A stretch of DNA of 22,308 bases from an uncultured Wenzhouxiangella sp. (GCA_937876395.1 CALEIM010000140.1:1-22308); one strand, 5' to 3'. Counted from the first letter of the stretch, positions 1 to 7,435 are shown. The notes: a model not told the origin generated them from the sequence alone. Numbers and translations are program-made.

Positions 1-452
1 GCGACGACCGTCAGCGCGTGGCGCCAGCCGGCCGGGTCGGGATCCTCCATCAGCGCCCGCAGGTGGCGCAGCGCGCGGCGGCTGCGCCCCTCGCGCAGCG
101 CCAGCGTGGCCTCGGCCGCGCCCATCGCCAGCGAGGCCGGCGCGCGCTCGCGCCACAGCTCCAGTGCGGCCGCGGCGGTCCGGTCGTCCTTGCCCAGCAG
201 GGCGATGCGGGTGGCGCGCTCGGCCAGGCCGGCATCGTCGTCGCCGGCGGCGCGGGCGGCGTCCAGGTACCAGCCCGCGGCCTCGTCCAGGCGGCCGGCC
301 TGGAGCGCGAATTCGCCGGCCATGGTCGCGCCCAGCACGTCTTCACGCAGCGGCACGGCCGCCTGCGCCGGTGCCGGGCAGGTCCAGGACAGGCAGGCCA
401 GCAGGACGGCGCCCGCGGCAATCCGGCGCACGGGATTCGGGAAAGCGGGCAT
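1..452 (-). CDS. Secreted tetratricopeptide-repeat-type protein, N-terminal part (runs off the window)
   Basis: Read on minus from an ATG at 452-450, the frame stays open to the window edge, giving about 150 residues with no stop. The product starts with a basic stretch and a hydrophobic signal segment (AAGAVLLACLSW, residues 12-23) ending in an Ala-rich cleavage-type region. Ala/Leu-rich helical pairs follow, such as GEFALQAGRLDEAAGWYLDA and ALREGRSRRALRHLRALM, with the spacing of TPR-like repeats. It is divergent from hemA across about 90 bases. In Xanthomonadaceae a TPR protein commonly sits divergent to hemA near lolB/ispE, which is the main support beyond the repeat pattern. It is probably exported and acts as a scaffold; no specific function can be read. 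The longer minus-strand open frame over this region uses another frame and runs antisense through hemA, so it is not the gene. Confidence 0.6.
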   Translation of the reverse strand, partial: MPAFPNPVRRIAAGAVLLACLSWTCPAPAQAAVPLREDVLGATMAGEFALQAGRLDEAAGWYLDAARAAGDDDAGLAERATRIALLGKDDRTAAAALELWRERAPASLAMGAAEATLALREGRSRRALRHLRALMEDPDPAGWRHALTVV

Positions 453-544
453 CGAAGTCGGCCGGACCTTAGAATGGAGCACTCGAACCGGAAGCTTATC
501 GCAAGCGCCTGAACGCACATGCGTGCGGGCCGCCAGCCAAGCGC

Positions 545-1825
545 ATGACCCTGTACGCCCTCGGCATCAACCACCAGACCGCGCCGGTCGCCCTGCGCGA
601 GCGCGTCGCGTTCGGCGAAGGCGAGGTGCCGGCCGCGCTGGCCGCGCTGCGCGCGCTGCCGGGAGTGCGCGAGGTCGCCCTGCTGTCGACCTGCAACCGG
701 ACCGAGCTGTACGCGTCGGCCGAAGACGACGCGGTGCTGGCCGACTGGCTGGCCTCGCACCCGCGCGGTGGCGGCGACCTGCACGCCTACCTGTACCGGC
801 ACGCGGGCGACGCCGCCGCGCGCCACCTGTTCCGGGTCGCCTGCGGGCTGGACTCGATGGTGCTGGGCGAGCCGCAGATCCTGGGCCAGGTCAAGCAGGC
901 CTGGACGATGGCCCGCGATGGCCGCGCCCTGGGCGGGGAACTGGACCGGCTGTTCCAGCACGCCTTCGTCACCGCCAAGCGCGCGCGCACGGAAACCAGG
1001 ATCGGCTCCAGCCCGGTGTCGGTGGCGTCGCTGGCGGTGCGCCTGGCGCAGGAATCGTTCGCCCGTCCGGACGATTCGGTGGCGCTGCTGATCGGCGCCG
1101 GCGAGACCATCGAACTGGCCGCGCGCCACCTGGCCCAGTCGCGGGTCAAGCGGCTGCTGATCGCCAACCGCACCTACCGCCATGCGCAGGAGCTGGCCGA
1201 ACGCCACGGCGCGGTCGCGCTGCCGCTGGAGGAGCTCGAGCACCACCTGTTCCTGGCCGACGTGGTGTTCTCGGCCACCGCCAGCCAGTCGCCCGTGCTC
1301 ACCCGCGCGCACATCGCGCACGCGCTGTCGCTGCGCAAGCGCCGGCCGATGATGCTGATGGACCTGGCGGTGCCGCGCGACATCGAACCGGAGGTGGCCG
1401 AACTCGAGGATGCCTTCCTCTACACCGTGGACGACCTGGACCGGGTGGTCGAGCAGAACCGGCGCAGCCGCGGCGATGCCGCCCAGCAGGCCGAGACCAT
1501 CGTCGACCTGCAGGTGGCGCGCTACGCGCAGGCGCTGGCCATGGGCACGCGCAACGAACCGCTCAAGCGGCTGCGCGCGCATGGGCACGCGGCGCGGGCG
1601 GAACTGGTCGAGCGCGCGCGCCAGCAGATCGCGCTGGGGCACGATCCGACCGCGGTGATCGACCAGCTCGCGCACGCCCTCACCAACCGCCTGCTGCACG
1701 TGCCCACCGCGGCCATGCGCACCGCCGCCGCGCGCGGCAACCTCGACCTGCTGCAGGCCTTCGAGCCGCTGCTGCCCCCCCTCCCGACCGACGACGATGC
1801 TGCCGACCCTGCGCCGCAAGCTTGA
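545..1825 (+). CDS. hemA: Glutamyl-tRNA reductase
   Basis: A cytosolic enzyme that reduces glutamyl-tRNA(Glu) with NADPH to glutamate-1-semialdehyde, the first committed step of C5-pathway tetrapyrrole (heme) synthesis. The 426-residue protein opens with the family N-terminus (LYALGINHQTAPV). It has the catalytic cysteine C50 in LLSTCNRTELYA and the conserved block ACGLDSMVLGEPQILGQVK near residues 99-117. A Rossmann NADPH-binding segment (LLIGAGETIELAARHL) starts near residue 181, and a C-terminal helical dimerisation domain follows. Length is normal for the family. The ATG at 545 is chosen because it begins exactly at the conserved start; only a weak ribosome site lies upstream. A TAGAAT at 470-475 could be a -10 box, but I see no matching -35. 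The 3' end overlaps the prfA start by 29 bases, as expected for the common hemA-prfA pair. Base composition is much more GC-rich than anything after about 1980. Confidence 0.97.
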   Translation: MTLYALGINHQTAPVALRERVAFGEGEVPAALAALRALPGVREVALLSTCNRTELYASAEDDAVLADWLASHPRGGGDLHAYLYRHAGDAAARHLFRVACGLDSMVLGEPQILGQVKQAWTMARDGRALGGELDRLFQHAFVTAKRARTETRIGSSPVSVASLAVRLAQESFARPDDSVALLIGAGETIELAARHLAQSRVKRLLIANRTYRHAQELAERHGAVALPLEELEHHLFLADVVFSATASQSPVLTRAHIAHALSLRKRRPMMLMDLAVPRDIEPEVAELEDAFLYTVDDLDRVVEQNRRSRGDAAQQAETIVDLQVARYAQALAMGTRNEPLKRLRAHGHAARAELVERARQQIALGHDPTAVIDQLAHALTNRLLHVPTAAMRTAAARGNLDLLQAFEPLLPPLPTDDDAADPAPQA

Positions 1826-1976
1826 GGCGCTGGCCGAACGTCGCGAGGAACTGGAACGGCTGCTGGCCGATCCCAAGATCGCCGGCGACCAGCAGCGGTT
1901 CCGCGCCCTGTCGCGCGAGTTCTCGCAGCTCGAACCCCTGTCCACCGCGCTGGCCGCCGAACAGCAGGCCCTGGAA
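1797..1976 (+). pseudogene. prfA: Peptide chain release factor 1, N-terminal fragment only
   Basis: The first ~60 codons match the RF1 N-terminus: TLRRKLEALAERREELERLL, then DQQRFRALSREFSQLEP, the conserved helical domain 1 start. RF1 reads UAA and UAG and releases the finished chain, with its PxT codon-recognition and GGQ catalytic motifs further downstream. None of that is here. After about residue 60 the frame continues without a stop into gamma-glutamyltransferase sequence. The ATG at 1797 overlaps the hemA end, the usual hemA-prfA arrangement. Full RF1 is about 360 residues, so at least 80% is missing. The 3' boundary is approximate (about 1955-1985), because the join lies in a stretch (EQQALEEG) that either protein family could encode. 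This is most likely a contig misjoin, not a real fusion. Confidence 0.85.
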
Positions 1977-1985
1977 GAGGGCCAA
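1955..1985. other. Probable contig join: hemA-prfA region to gamma-glutamyltransferase
   Basis: Composition and protein family change within about 30 bases, in frame, from RF1 to GGT. Both families can encode a short Glu/Gln/Ala/Leu-rich stretch here (AEQQALEEG), which would give a shared short sequence able to mislead assembly. No mobile element boundary is visible. Confidence 0.65.
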
Positions 1986-3161
1986 ACCCGCAAACAGGCC
2001 ATTCAGGCCGCTTACGACCGCTTTTATTCAGGCGATATTGCTGCCGAGATCGTGCGCGCCAACCGCGCGGCCGGTGGGCTGTTTACGCTCCAAGATCTGG
2101 CCGACTGGGACATGAAATTCGAGGATCCTGTATCCACCACCTACCGCGGTATCGACGTCTACAAGCTGACCGTCTGGACCCAGGGCCCGGCGCTGCTGCA
2201 AACGCTCAATCTTCTTGAGGGCTTCGACCTCAAGGCGATGGGTTACAACTCGACCCGCTACATCCATACGCTCTACCAGGCGATGAACCTGGCCTTTGCC
2301 GACCGCGACTTTTACTATGGCGACCCCGACACCCCTCCCGATGAGCCCGTTACCGGCCTGTTGTCAAAGGACTACGCCGCCGAGCGGCGCAAGCTGATCC
2401 CAGAAGACCGCAACCGGACCGACTACCTGCCCGGCGACCCGTATGCGTTCCAGGCCGGCGCCAACCCCTTCGAGACGCTGCGCCAAAACTGGCAGCTGGT
2501 GCCGCCCAACGCCGCGGCCGAAGGCGAACAGGGCTTTCAGCAGGCCGGTCTGATGAGCTTCGAGGAGGGATTTCTTGCCGGCACCACCGCCATCCAGGCC
2601 GCCGATGCCGACGGCTGGGTGGTTTCGGTTACGCCCTCGGGCGGCTGGGTGCCGGCCTTTATCGCCGGCAACACCGGTATCGGCCTGAGCCAGCGCATGC
2701 AAAGCTTTGTGCTCGATGAATCACTCAATCCCTATAACGTGGTCGCACCGGGCAAACGTCCGCGGGTCACCCTGACCCCCACCCTGGCCCTGAAAAATGG
2801 CCGACCGCTGATGGCCTTTTCCGTACAGGGTGGCGATTCCCAGGACCAGAACCTGTTGCAATTTTTTCTCAATATGATCGAGTGGGACATGAACGTCCAG
2901 CAGGCCGCCGAAGGCCGGCACAATTTTCTCAGCTACCAGATGCAAAGCAGCTTCGGCGCCCACCAGGCCGAACCGGGCCGCATCGAAATAGCCCGCTCGC
3001 TGCCACCATGGATCATCGAACAACTGGGTAGCATGGGCTACCACGTTGACCTGGTCGAGCGCGTCTACAACCCCACCCAGGCCATCTGGTTCGACCACGA
3101 AAACGGCACCATGCAAGGCGGCGTGAGCGACTACGGCGATGACTACGGTATCGCCTGGTAG
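1977..3161 (+). CDS. ggt: Gamma-glutamyltransferase, N-terminally truncated (fused in frame to prfA start)
   Basis: A normally periplasmic or secreted Ntn-hydrolase that cleaves or transfers the gamma-glutamyl group of glutathione. The visible part starts near AAYDRFYSGDIAAEIV and GGLFTLQDLADW, typical of the large-subunit end. It continues through YNSTRYIHTLYQAMNLAFAD and LLSKDYAAERR. The autoprocessing site and nucleophile is the first Thr of GTTAIQAADADGWVVS (codon 2583-2585, residue 263 of the fused frame). The small subunit follows to the stop at 3161, with RPRVTLTPTLAL and a late GGVSDYGDDYG. Roughly the first 180-220 residues of a normal GGT, including any signal peptide, are absent. 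No ribosome site or start codon of its own is visible. The motif after the nucleophile (TTAIQ rather than the common TTHFS) places it in a divergent subgroup. It is incomplete because of the upstream join and would not be functional as written. Confidence 0.85.
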   Translation, partial: EGQTRKQAIQAAYDRFYSGDIAAEIVRANRAAGGLFTLQDLADWDMKFEDPVSTTYRGIDVYKLTVWTQGPALLQTLNLLEGFDLKAMGYNSTRYIHTLYQAMNLAFADRDFYYGDPDTPPDEPVTGLLSKDYAAERRKLIPEDRNRTDYLPGDPYAFQAGANPFETLRQNWQLVPPNAAAEGEQGFQQAGLMSFEEGFLAGTTAIQAADADGWVVSVTPSGGWVPAFIAGNTGIGLSQRMQSFVLDESLNPYNVVAPGKRPRVTLTPTLALKNGRPLMAFSVQGGDSQDQNLLQFFLNMIEWDMNVQQAAEGRHNFLSYQMQSSFGAHQAEPGRIEIARSLPPWIIEQLGSMGYHVDLVERVYNPTQAIWFDHENGTMQGGVSDYGDDYGIAW

Positions 3162-3508
3162 GTGGCCCGGTAATTCTTTTTTTGAGCTGCCACTCACGCT
3201 CAGGTTCATCAAGAACAATCTGGCACCGCCTGGACGGCAATAGCCCTTTGTAATTTCACGTTGGCAACGCAAGCGCACTGCGCCCATGGCAAAACCCCTT
3301 GGCTCCATGACCCCATCATGTCTCTTGTAAGCTGCGTCATCACATGGCCATAAGAATGCCACTTGGAGCAATGAACAAAAATTGACTTCGCTTCCGCGAA
3401 CATGCTATACCTTGATTCGGCTGCTTGGCGTGTAGCTTACAATTCTACTCTGGGCAGCAATGTGTGCACGACCAGTTTCGTGCTTTGGGAGAACCATGGG
3501 AGGGCGTT
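3162..3508. other. Intergenic region between ggt and the metalloprotease
   Basis: A 347-base stretch without a convincing gene. A run of seven T follows the ggt stop (about 3177-3183), but I see no strong hairpin in front of it. The right half holds the promoter listed at 3382-3411 and an untranslated leader of about 90 bases. Base composition drops here and stays lower until about 7350. Open frames across it have no recognisable content. Confidence 0.6.
3382..3411 (+). promoter_or_regulatory. Sigma-70-type promoter for the metalloprotease gene
   Basis: TTGACT at 3382-3387 and TATACC at 3406-3411 are separated by 18 bases. A TG at 3403-3404 makes an extended -10 (TGCTATACC). Transcription would start near 3418, leaving an untranslated leader of about 90 bases before the ATG at 3509. 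It was found by eye and is not tested. Confidence 0.55.
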
Positions 3509-5212
3509 ATGAAACCAATGACTTTGGCAGCCGTGTGCTCAATCACCTTGCTGGCAAGCACCGTAAGTGCAGCACCTTCATTTGAAAGGATTGATCGAAC
3601 CGCATCGGATACTGCTTTCCTGACCATTCAGGAAGCAGCAACCGAACGGGCTCAGAAACTGCAAGCTGATCTGGCCCCGGGAGCTGCACAATCCTGGCAG
3701 GTTGATCTCAACCTTGACGCGTTGACCCGAATTGAAGGACAAGATGGACAACGTGCCAATGCCCGCCGCGGAGCACCGCTCTCAGGCCACCATCTGGATC
3801 TCGACATCCCGGAACGTGGCATGCCGCTTCGACTCAGGTTCGATACTGTGTATGAAGGCTTCGGCGGAGTAATCACCTACGCTGGCATCATTGAGGGCGA
3901 TGAAGGCTCTTTGGTAGCGATCAGCGTTGATGGCGACGAGATACTTGGCAAGATCCATCACTCGGAAGGCTACACCTACCTGATCGAGCGCGACCGCAGC
4001 AGCAGTCATTACACTCTGAGCGTCATTGACCAAACCTTGATCCCCCGAGTGCGCAAGTCACATGACACCGCTACCGTGGCAGAACATACCGGCCACGCCG
4101 GCTTGACAGTATCAAATCCTCAGGAAAAAGTGGAGACGTTTACACCCATGTCCTCCAGTGGAGAGGTCAGGCTGCTGGTGTTGTACACGCCAGCGGCTGC
4201 CGCAGCGAACAACATCGGCTTGATGGCAAACAATATTGTCAGTACTTTCAATCAGTCCCTGAGCCTGAGCGGTGTTGACAGCAGCAACTATGTCACCTTG
4301 GCCGATCTGCGATCGATTGGCAACAACCTCTCCACGCTAGACAACCGCTGCAATGATGAAATCGTCCCTGACATGCGCAACGGGATCGGAGCTTTCGCTA
4401 ATCTTGATGACTGGATGGAAGTGGCCTATGCGGACATTGCCCTGGCCATAGTAACCACCGAGCCGTCCTACACCGAATGTTATGACGGTTATGGAAGACT
4501 GGGCGGAGCAGCATACCTGATACCATCTACAGACTATCCGGATCATCCCTCGCCGTTTTCAAACACTACAGACACCTATGCGTTGGCCGACCTGACCGCA
4601 ATTCACGAAATCGGTCATGTTCTCAATGGACGGCACGAGTATGATTGTCATGACGGAACACTACCCTCCTATGCCTGTGGTTACGCACCCACTCATTGTA
4701 ACTGGCAAACCATAATGGGTGGCTATGGTCAGTGCGGCTTCGATTTTGACGAAGATCCAGGCCAGCAACCCACTGTTCGTATCGCACGCTGGTCGAACCC
4801 GAATATCAACTACAGTGGTGAGCCAACGGGTGTAACAGGCTCGGGCCCCAGTGGGCGCAATATGGCATTGGCGCTTGATATCAACATGCCGCATGCCGCA
4901 ACCTGGAAGGGCGCTCAGGCAGCACCTCCCCCAGCGCCGAACCCGATCAGTGTGATGCCTGGCCTGTGTTACGGATTCAATACCGTTAATTGGACACCCC
5001 AGACCGGTGGGGTCGAGTACCGCCTGTACCAAAGTACATCATCGGCCTTCACCAACCCTGGCCTGATTTACAGCGGGCCCGGAGCGGCAGCAGTTACGAA
5101 CGTGTCCCAATCAGAAGGAACTGTCTATCTGCGAACCAAGGCTTGCAACTCCGGTGGCTGCAGCCCCTACAGCTCTCAGGTTTTCGCCTCATATTATCCA
5201 GGCTGCATGTAA
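3509..5212 (+). CDS. Secreted zinc metalloprotease, metzincin (reprolysin-like) type
   Basis: A 567-residue predicted exported protease. The ATG at 3509 is preferred over an upstream in-frame TTG because it has a GGGAGGG ribosome site and begins a clean signal peptide (MKPMTLAAVCSITLLASTVS, cleavage near residue 21). Residues of about 50-240 resemble a propeptide of the M12B type (YEGFGGVITYAGIIEGDEGS). The catalytic domain starts near EVRLLVLYTPAAAAA. It carries HEIGHVLNGRH with zinc ligands H366, H370 and H376 and catalytic E367; a Met-turn follows at M403 (QTIMGGYGQC). Position 8 of the motif is Asn where most metzincins have Gly, with Gly next. Paired cysteines suggest disulfides. The last ~90 residues look like a fibronectin-III-type module. 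It is followed by a hairpin and two tandem secreted proteins, and a decayed copy of its last codons lies at 6256-6324. Substrate unknown. Confidence 0.85.
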   Translation: MKPMTLAAVCSITLLASTVSAAPSFERIDRTASDTAFLTIQEAATERAQKLQADLAPGAAQSWQVDLNLDALTRIEGQDGQRANARRGAPLSGHHLDLDIPERGMPLRLRFDTVYEGFGGVITYAGIIEGDEGSLVAISVDGDEILGKIHHSEGYTYLIERDRSSSHYTLSVIDQTLIPRVRKSHDTATVAEHTGHAGLTVSNPQEKVETFTPMSSSGEVRLLVLYTPAAAAANNIGLMANNIVSTFNQSLSLSGVDSSNYVTLADLRSIGNNLSTLDNRCNDEIVPDMRNGIGAFANLDDWMEVAYADIALAIVTTEPSYTECYDGYGRLGGAAYLIPSTDYPDHPSPFSNTTDTYALADLTAIHEIGHVLNGRHEYDCHDGTLPSYACGYAPTHCNWQTIMGGYGQCGFDFDEDPGQQPTVRIARWSNPNINYSGEPTGVTGSGPSGRNMALALDINMPHAATWKGAQAAPPPAPNPISVMPGLCYGFNTVNWTPQTGGVEYRLYQSTSSAFTNPGLIYSGPGAAAVTNVSQSEGTVYLRTKACNSGGCSPYSSQVFASYYPGCM

Positions 5213-5221
5213 TTTATCACG

Positions 5222-5252
5222 GCGCCTGCCCGCTCCATGAGTGGGCAGGCGC
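5222..5252 (+). promoter_or_regulatory. Strong hairpin between the protease stop and the first tandem gene
   Basis: GCGCCTGCCC (5222-5231) pairs perfectly with GGGCAGGCGC (5243-5252). The inner bases add one G-U and three Watson-Crick pairs, leaving a 3-base loop (CAT at 5236-5238). There is no T-run after it, so it is not a classic terminator. It ends just before the CAGGAG ribosome site (5258-5263) of the next gene. A shortened version precedes the second copy at 6336-6362. It may stabilise or separate the protease message, or act on downstream translation; the role is inferred. Confidence 0.6.
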
Positions 5253-5271
5253 TCATCCAGGAGCATCAATC

Positions 5272-6225
5272 ATGTATAGATTTGTTGTCTTGGCATTGCT
5301 GTTTGTCGGCCCTGGTGCAGTTGCCAACGAAGGGCCCTATGCGCCTCCCTGCCCGATTTGTCCGGAGTATCTTACGCCGCCGTATCCGCACAGCGGTCTT
5401 TGGCACAACCCTCAACGATCAGGGACCGGCATCAACATCGATGTCCAGAACGGGACCATGACGGCCGTGTATTACGGTTACCGGGATGACGGCAGTTCCG
5501 TTTGGTACCTTGCCAGCGGGAAACTGGTCCAGTCTGATCAACAGGATGTGTACTGGTCGCTGGAGGCGGATCTGATTGAGGCGTCCAATGGTGAGCCAGT
5601 CAACGGAGAGCACCGCTTGCCAGAACATGAATCGGCAGGCACGCTTCGTCTTGATGTGCTGCAGCGCCATTTGATTCAGTTCAGTATCAATGAGGGGCCA
5701 ACCCAGCGCATGGTGCCTCTCATGTTCGGCAGCCACTCCATCGCCGCTTTCGAGCCGGAGAGTGATGTGCACCTGCCCACCTTCGAGGAGATGAAAAATC
5801 TGTCTGATGAACCCGATCAGCCACAGGCTCCCTGGCTGATTATTCAACGCAATACAACCGGCGAGTTGATCAAATGGGGCTATGCCTTCAGTGACCGGTT
5901 TCCTCATTGGGGCCAGGTCTTTGAACTCAAAGAATCGAAGCTGTTGTATTATCGATTCATGCATTACGATTTCTTTCCGCATACCGTGGAAAGTGCGACA
6001 ATCGAGTGTGGCCGTGCAATCGACCTCGCTGCAGTCTATCCAGACGCCTTTGGTGAAGAACCGGGCAATGACCCTCTGTGCATTACCTGGTCTTTTACGG
6101 GCAATATTCTCGATGGCAAGCGGCGGGTGTATTACATGCCCATCGGCAATATGGGCGACCGCCGTTTCACGGCCGTTTCAGAGGATGGCTGGGCTATGGA
6201 AGGGTTCCGCCTGGGGTATGACTGA
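5272..6225 (+). CDS. Secreted protein of unknown function, tandem copy 1
   Basis: A 317-residue protein starting at ATG 5272, nine bases after CAGGAG, with a signal peptide (MYRFVVLALLFVGPGAVA, cleavage near 18). The mature part begins with a CPICPEY CxxC pair. It then has a module with GLWHNPQRSGTGINIDVQ, YYGYRDDGSSVWYLASGKL and a later LPEHESAGTL. Modules with this SGxG...YxYxxDGxxxWY pattern are common in exported proteins of gammaproteobacteria, but I know of no assigned activity. The C-terminal half holds two more cysteines (IECGR, DPLCITW) and ends GDRRFTAVSEDGWAMEGFRL. No catalytic motif or membrane anchor is visible. It lies directly downstream of the protease with only the hairpin between, so co-expression is likely. 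A role as partner, substrate or inhibitor of the protease is only a guess from position. Confidence 0.8.
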   Translation: MYRFVVLALLFVGPGAVANEGPYAPPCPICPEYLTPPYPHSGLWHNPQRSGTGINIDVQNGTMTAVYYGYRDDGSSVWYLASGKLVQSDQQDVYWSLEADLIEASNGEPVNGEHRLPEHESAGTLRLDVLQRHLIQFSINEGPTQRMVPLMFGSHSIAAFEPESDVHLPTFEEMKNLSDEPDQPQAPWLIIQRNTTGELIKWGYAFSDRFPHWGQVFELKESKLLYYRFMHYDFFPHTVESATIECGRAIDLAAVYPDAFGEEPGNDPLCITWSFTGNILDGKRRVYYMPIGNMGDRRFTAVSEDGWAMEGFRLGYD

Positions 6226-6255
6226 TCTGTATTCCTGACCAGCGCGCTCAAGGCA

Positions 6256-6324
6256 TGTAACTGTAATGGCAGCAGCCTTTACAACCCCAGGTTTCGGATT
6301 CTTGTTTACCCCGACCGCATGTAA
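6256..6324 (+). pseudogene. Relic of the metalloprotease 3' end
   Basis: Twenty-three codons including the stop (6322-6324) align without gaps to the last codons of the protease at 5144-5212. Both have a Cys-Asn start, a central Tyr, and a YP-x-x-Met-stop ending, followed by the identical ATGTAATTTATCAC. Similarity begins abruptly near 6244. This shows that the tandem duplication copied the end of the protease gene together with the hairpin and the following gene. The relic has decayed and has no start of its own. Confidence 0.7.
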
Positions 6325-6335
6325 TTTATCACGAC

Positions 6336-6362
6336 GCCTGCCCGCTCCATGAATGGGCAGGC
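6336..6362 (+). promoter_or_regulatory. Second copy of the intergenic hairpin, upstream of tandem gene 2
   Basis: GCCTGCCC (6336-6343) pairs with GGGCAGGC (6355-6362) around an 11-base loop that differs from copy 1 by a single base (GAGT to GAAT). The outer two pairs of the first hairpin are lost (GA in place of GC at its 5' side). The 8-bp core is unchanged while nearby bases have drifted, which may point to selection on the stem. Confidence 0.55.
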
Positions 6363-6382
6363 AGCAATTCCGGAGTATCGAT

Positions 6383-7333
6383 ATGTACAGGTTTGTTGCA
6401 CTGACACTGCTGTTTGTAGGACTTGCTGCAGTTGCCGATGAAGGGCCCTATGCCCCCGCCTGCCCGAACTGCCCGGAGTACATCTCGCCACCACCGTATC
6501 CACACACCGGTCTTTGGCACAATCCCCAGCGATCAGGAACCGGCATCAACATCGATGTCCAGAACGGGACCATGACGGCCGTGTATTACGGTTACCGGGA
6601 TGACGGCAGTGCCGTCTGGTACCTTACCAGCGGGAAGCTGGTCCGGTCTGAGCAACACGATGTGTACTGGACGCTGGAGGCGGATCTGATCGAGACATTC
6701 AATGGTGAGCCAGTCAACGGAGAGCACCGCTTGCCAGAGCATGAATCGGCAGGCACACTCCACCTTGAAGTGCTGCAGCGCCACTTGATTCAGTTCAGTA
6801 TCAATGAGGGACCAGCCCAGCGCATGGTGCCACTCATGTTCGGCAGCCACTCCACCGCAGCTTTTGAGCCGGAGAGTGATGTGCACCTTCCGACGTTCGA
6901 GGAGGTGGTTGAGCTGTCTGAGGTGCCTACACAGCCATACACCCCCTGGCTGATTGTTCAGCGCAACCCAGCCGGTGAAACGAAATGGGGCTATGGCTTC
7001 AGTGGCGCGTTTCCGCATTGGGCCCGTCCTTTTGATCTCTACAACTTAAAACTGTTTATCTATCAGATCTTTTACTACGATTATTTTCCGCACACCGTGC
7101 AAAGCGCAGCAATCGAGTGTGGCCGCGAGATCGATTTGGCTGCAGAATACCCGCGCACCTTCGGCGAAAATGCAGGCAATGATCCTTTATGCGTTACCTG
7201 GGCTTTTACCGGTAACCCTCCCGACGGTGAGCGAGTGTATTACATGCCAATCGGCAATATGGGCGACCGCCGTTTCACGGCCGTTTCAAGGGATGGCTGG
7301 GTTATGGAAGGGTTCCGCCTGGGGTATGACTGA
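6383..7333 (+). CDS. Secreted protein of unknown function, tandem copy 2
   Basis: A 316-residue paralogue of the gene at 5272. It starts at ATG 6383 after a CCGGAG ribosome site and has an equivalent signal peptide (MYRFVALTLLFVGLAAVA). The CxxC (CPNCPEY), the GLWHNPQRSGTGINIDVQ module, both later cysteines and the C-terminal GDRRFTAVSRDGWVMEGFRL are all kept. The two proteins are nearly identical over about residues 38-190 and again over the last ~40, but differ much more between about 190 and 260, where one- to two-residue gaps also occur. Both frames are intact, so both copies are probably expressed. No function can be assigned from the sequence. Confidence 0.8.
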   Translation: MYRFVALTLLFVGLAAVADEGPYAPACPNCPEYISPPPYPHTGLWHNPQRSGTGINIDVQNGTMTAVYYGYRDDGSAVWYLTSGKLVRSEQHDVYWTLEADLIETFNGEPVNGEHRLPEHESAGTLHLEVLQRHLIQFSINEGPAQRMVPLMFGSHSTAAFEPESDVHLPTFEEVVELSEVPTQPYTPWLIVQRNPAGETKWGYGFSGAFPHWARPFDLYNLKLFIYQIFYYDYFPHTVQSAAIECGREIDLAAEYPRTFGENAGNDPLCVTWAFTGNPPDGERVYYMPIGNMGDRRFTAVSRDGWVMEGFRLGYD

Positions 7334-7435
7334 TCTGTATTCCTGACTATCGCAAAAAGCACGAGACGACTGGAAACCATGCGCCTGTGACGGGTTCAGG
7401 GAGCGATGCATACCGCGGCTGAAAGCAATCCACAT

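Larger units (their letters stand above)
5131..7347 (+). repeat. Head-to-tail tandem duplication, two units of about 1.1 kb
   Basis: Unit 1 is about 5131-6239 and unit 2 about 6244-7347. Each contains the protease 3' end (intact in unit 1, relic in unit 2), ATGTAATTTATCAC, the hairpin, a ribosome site, the secreted-protein gene and the tail CTGATCTGTATTCCTGAC. Only about four bases separate the units. The coordinates are from alignment by eye. Confidence 0.8.

Noticed and set aside
50..2002. 650-codon open frame on minus covering hemA antisense
   Set aside because: It arises from high GC and lack of stops opposite hemA. The protein is Arg/Gln/His-rich without family motifs and even mixes into the TPR region in the wrong frame.
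106..2115. 669-codon open frame on plus through hemA and past the prfA join
   Set aside because: Arg/Ala/Pro-rich shadow of hemA in another frame with no recognisable domain.
3425..3508. Earlier TTG start for the metalloprotease
   Set aside because: It would put 28 polar residues before a clean signal peptide; the ATG at 3509 has a ribosome site.
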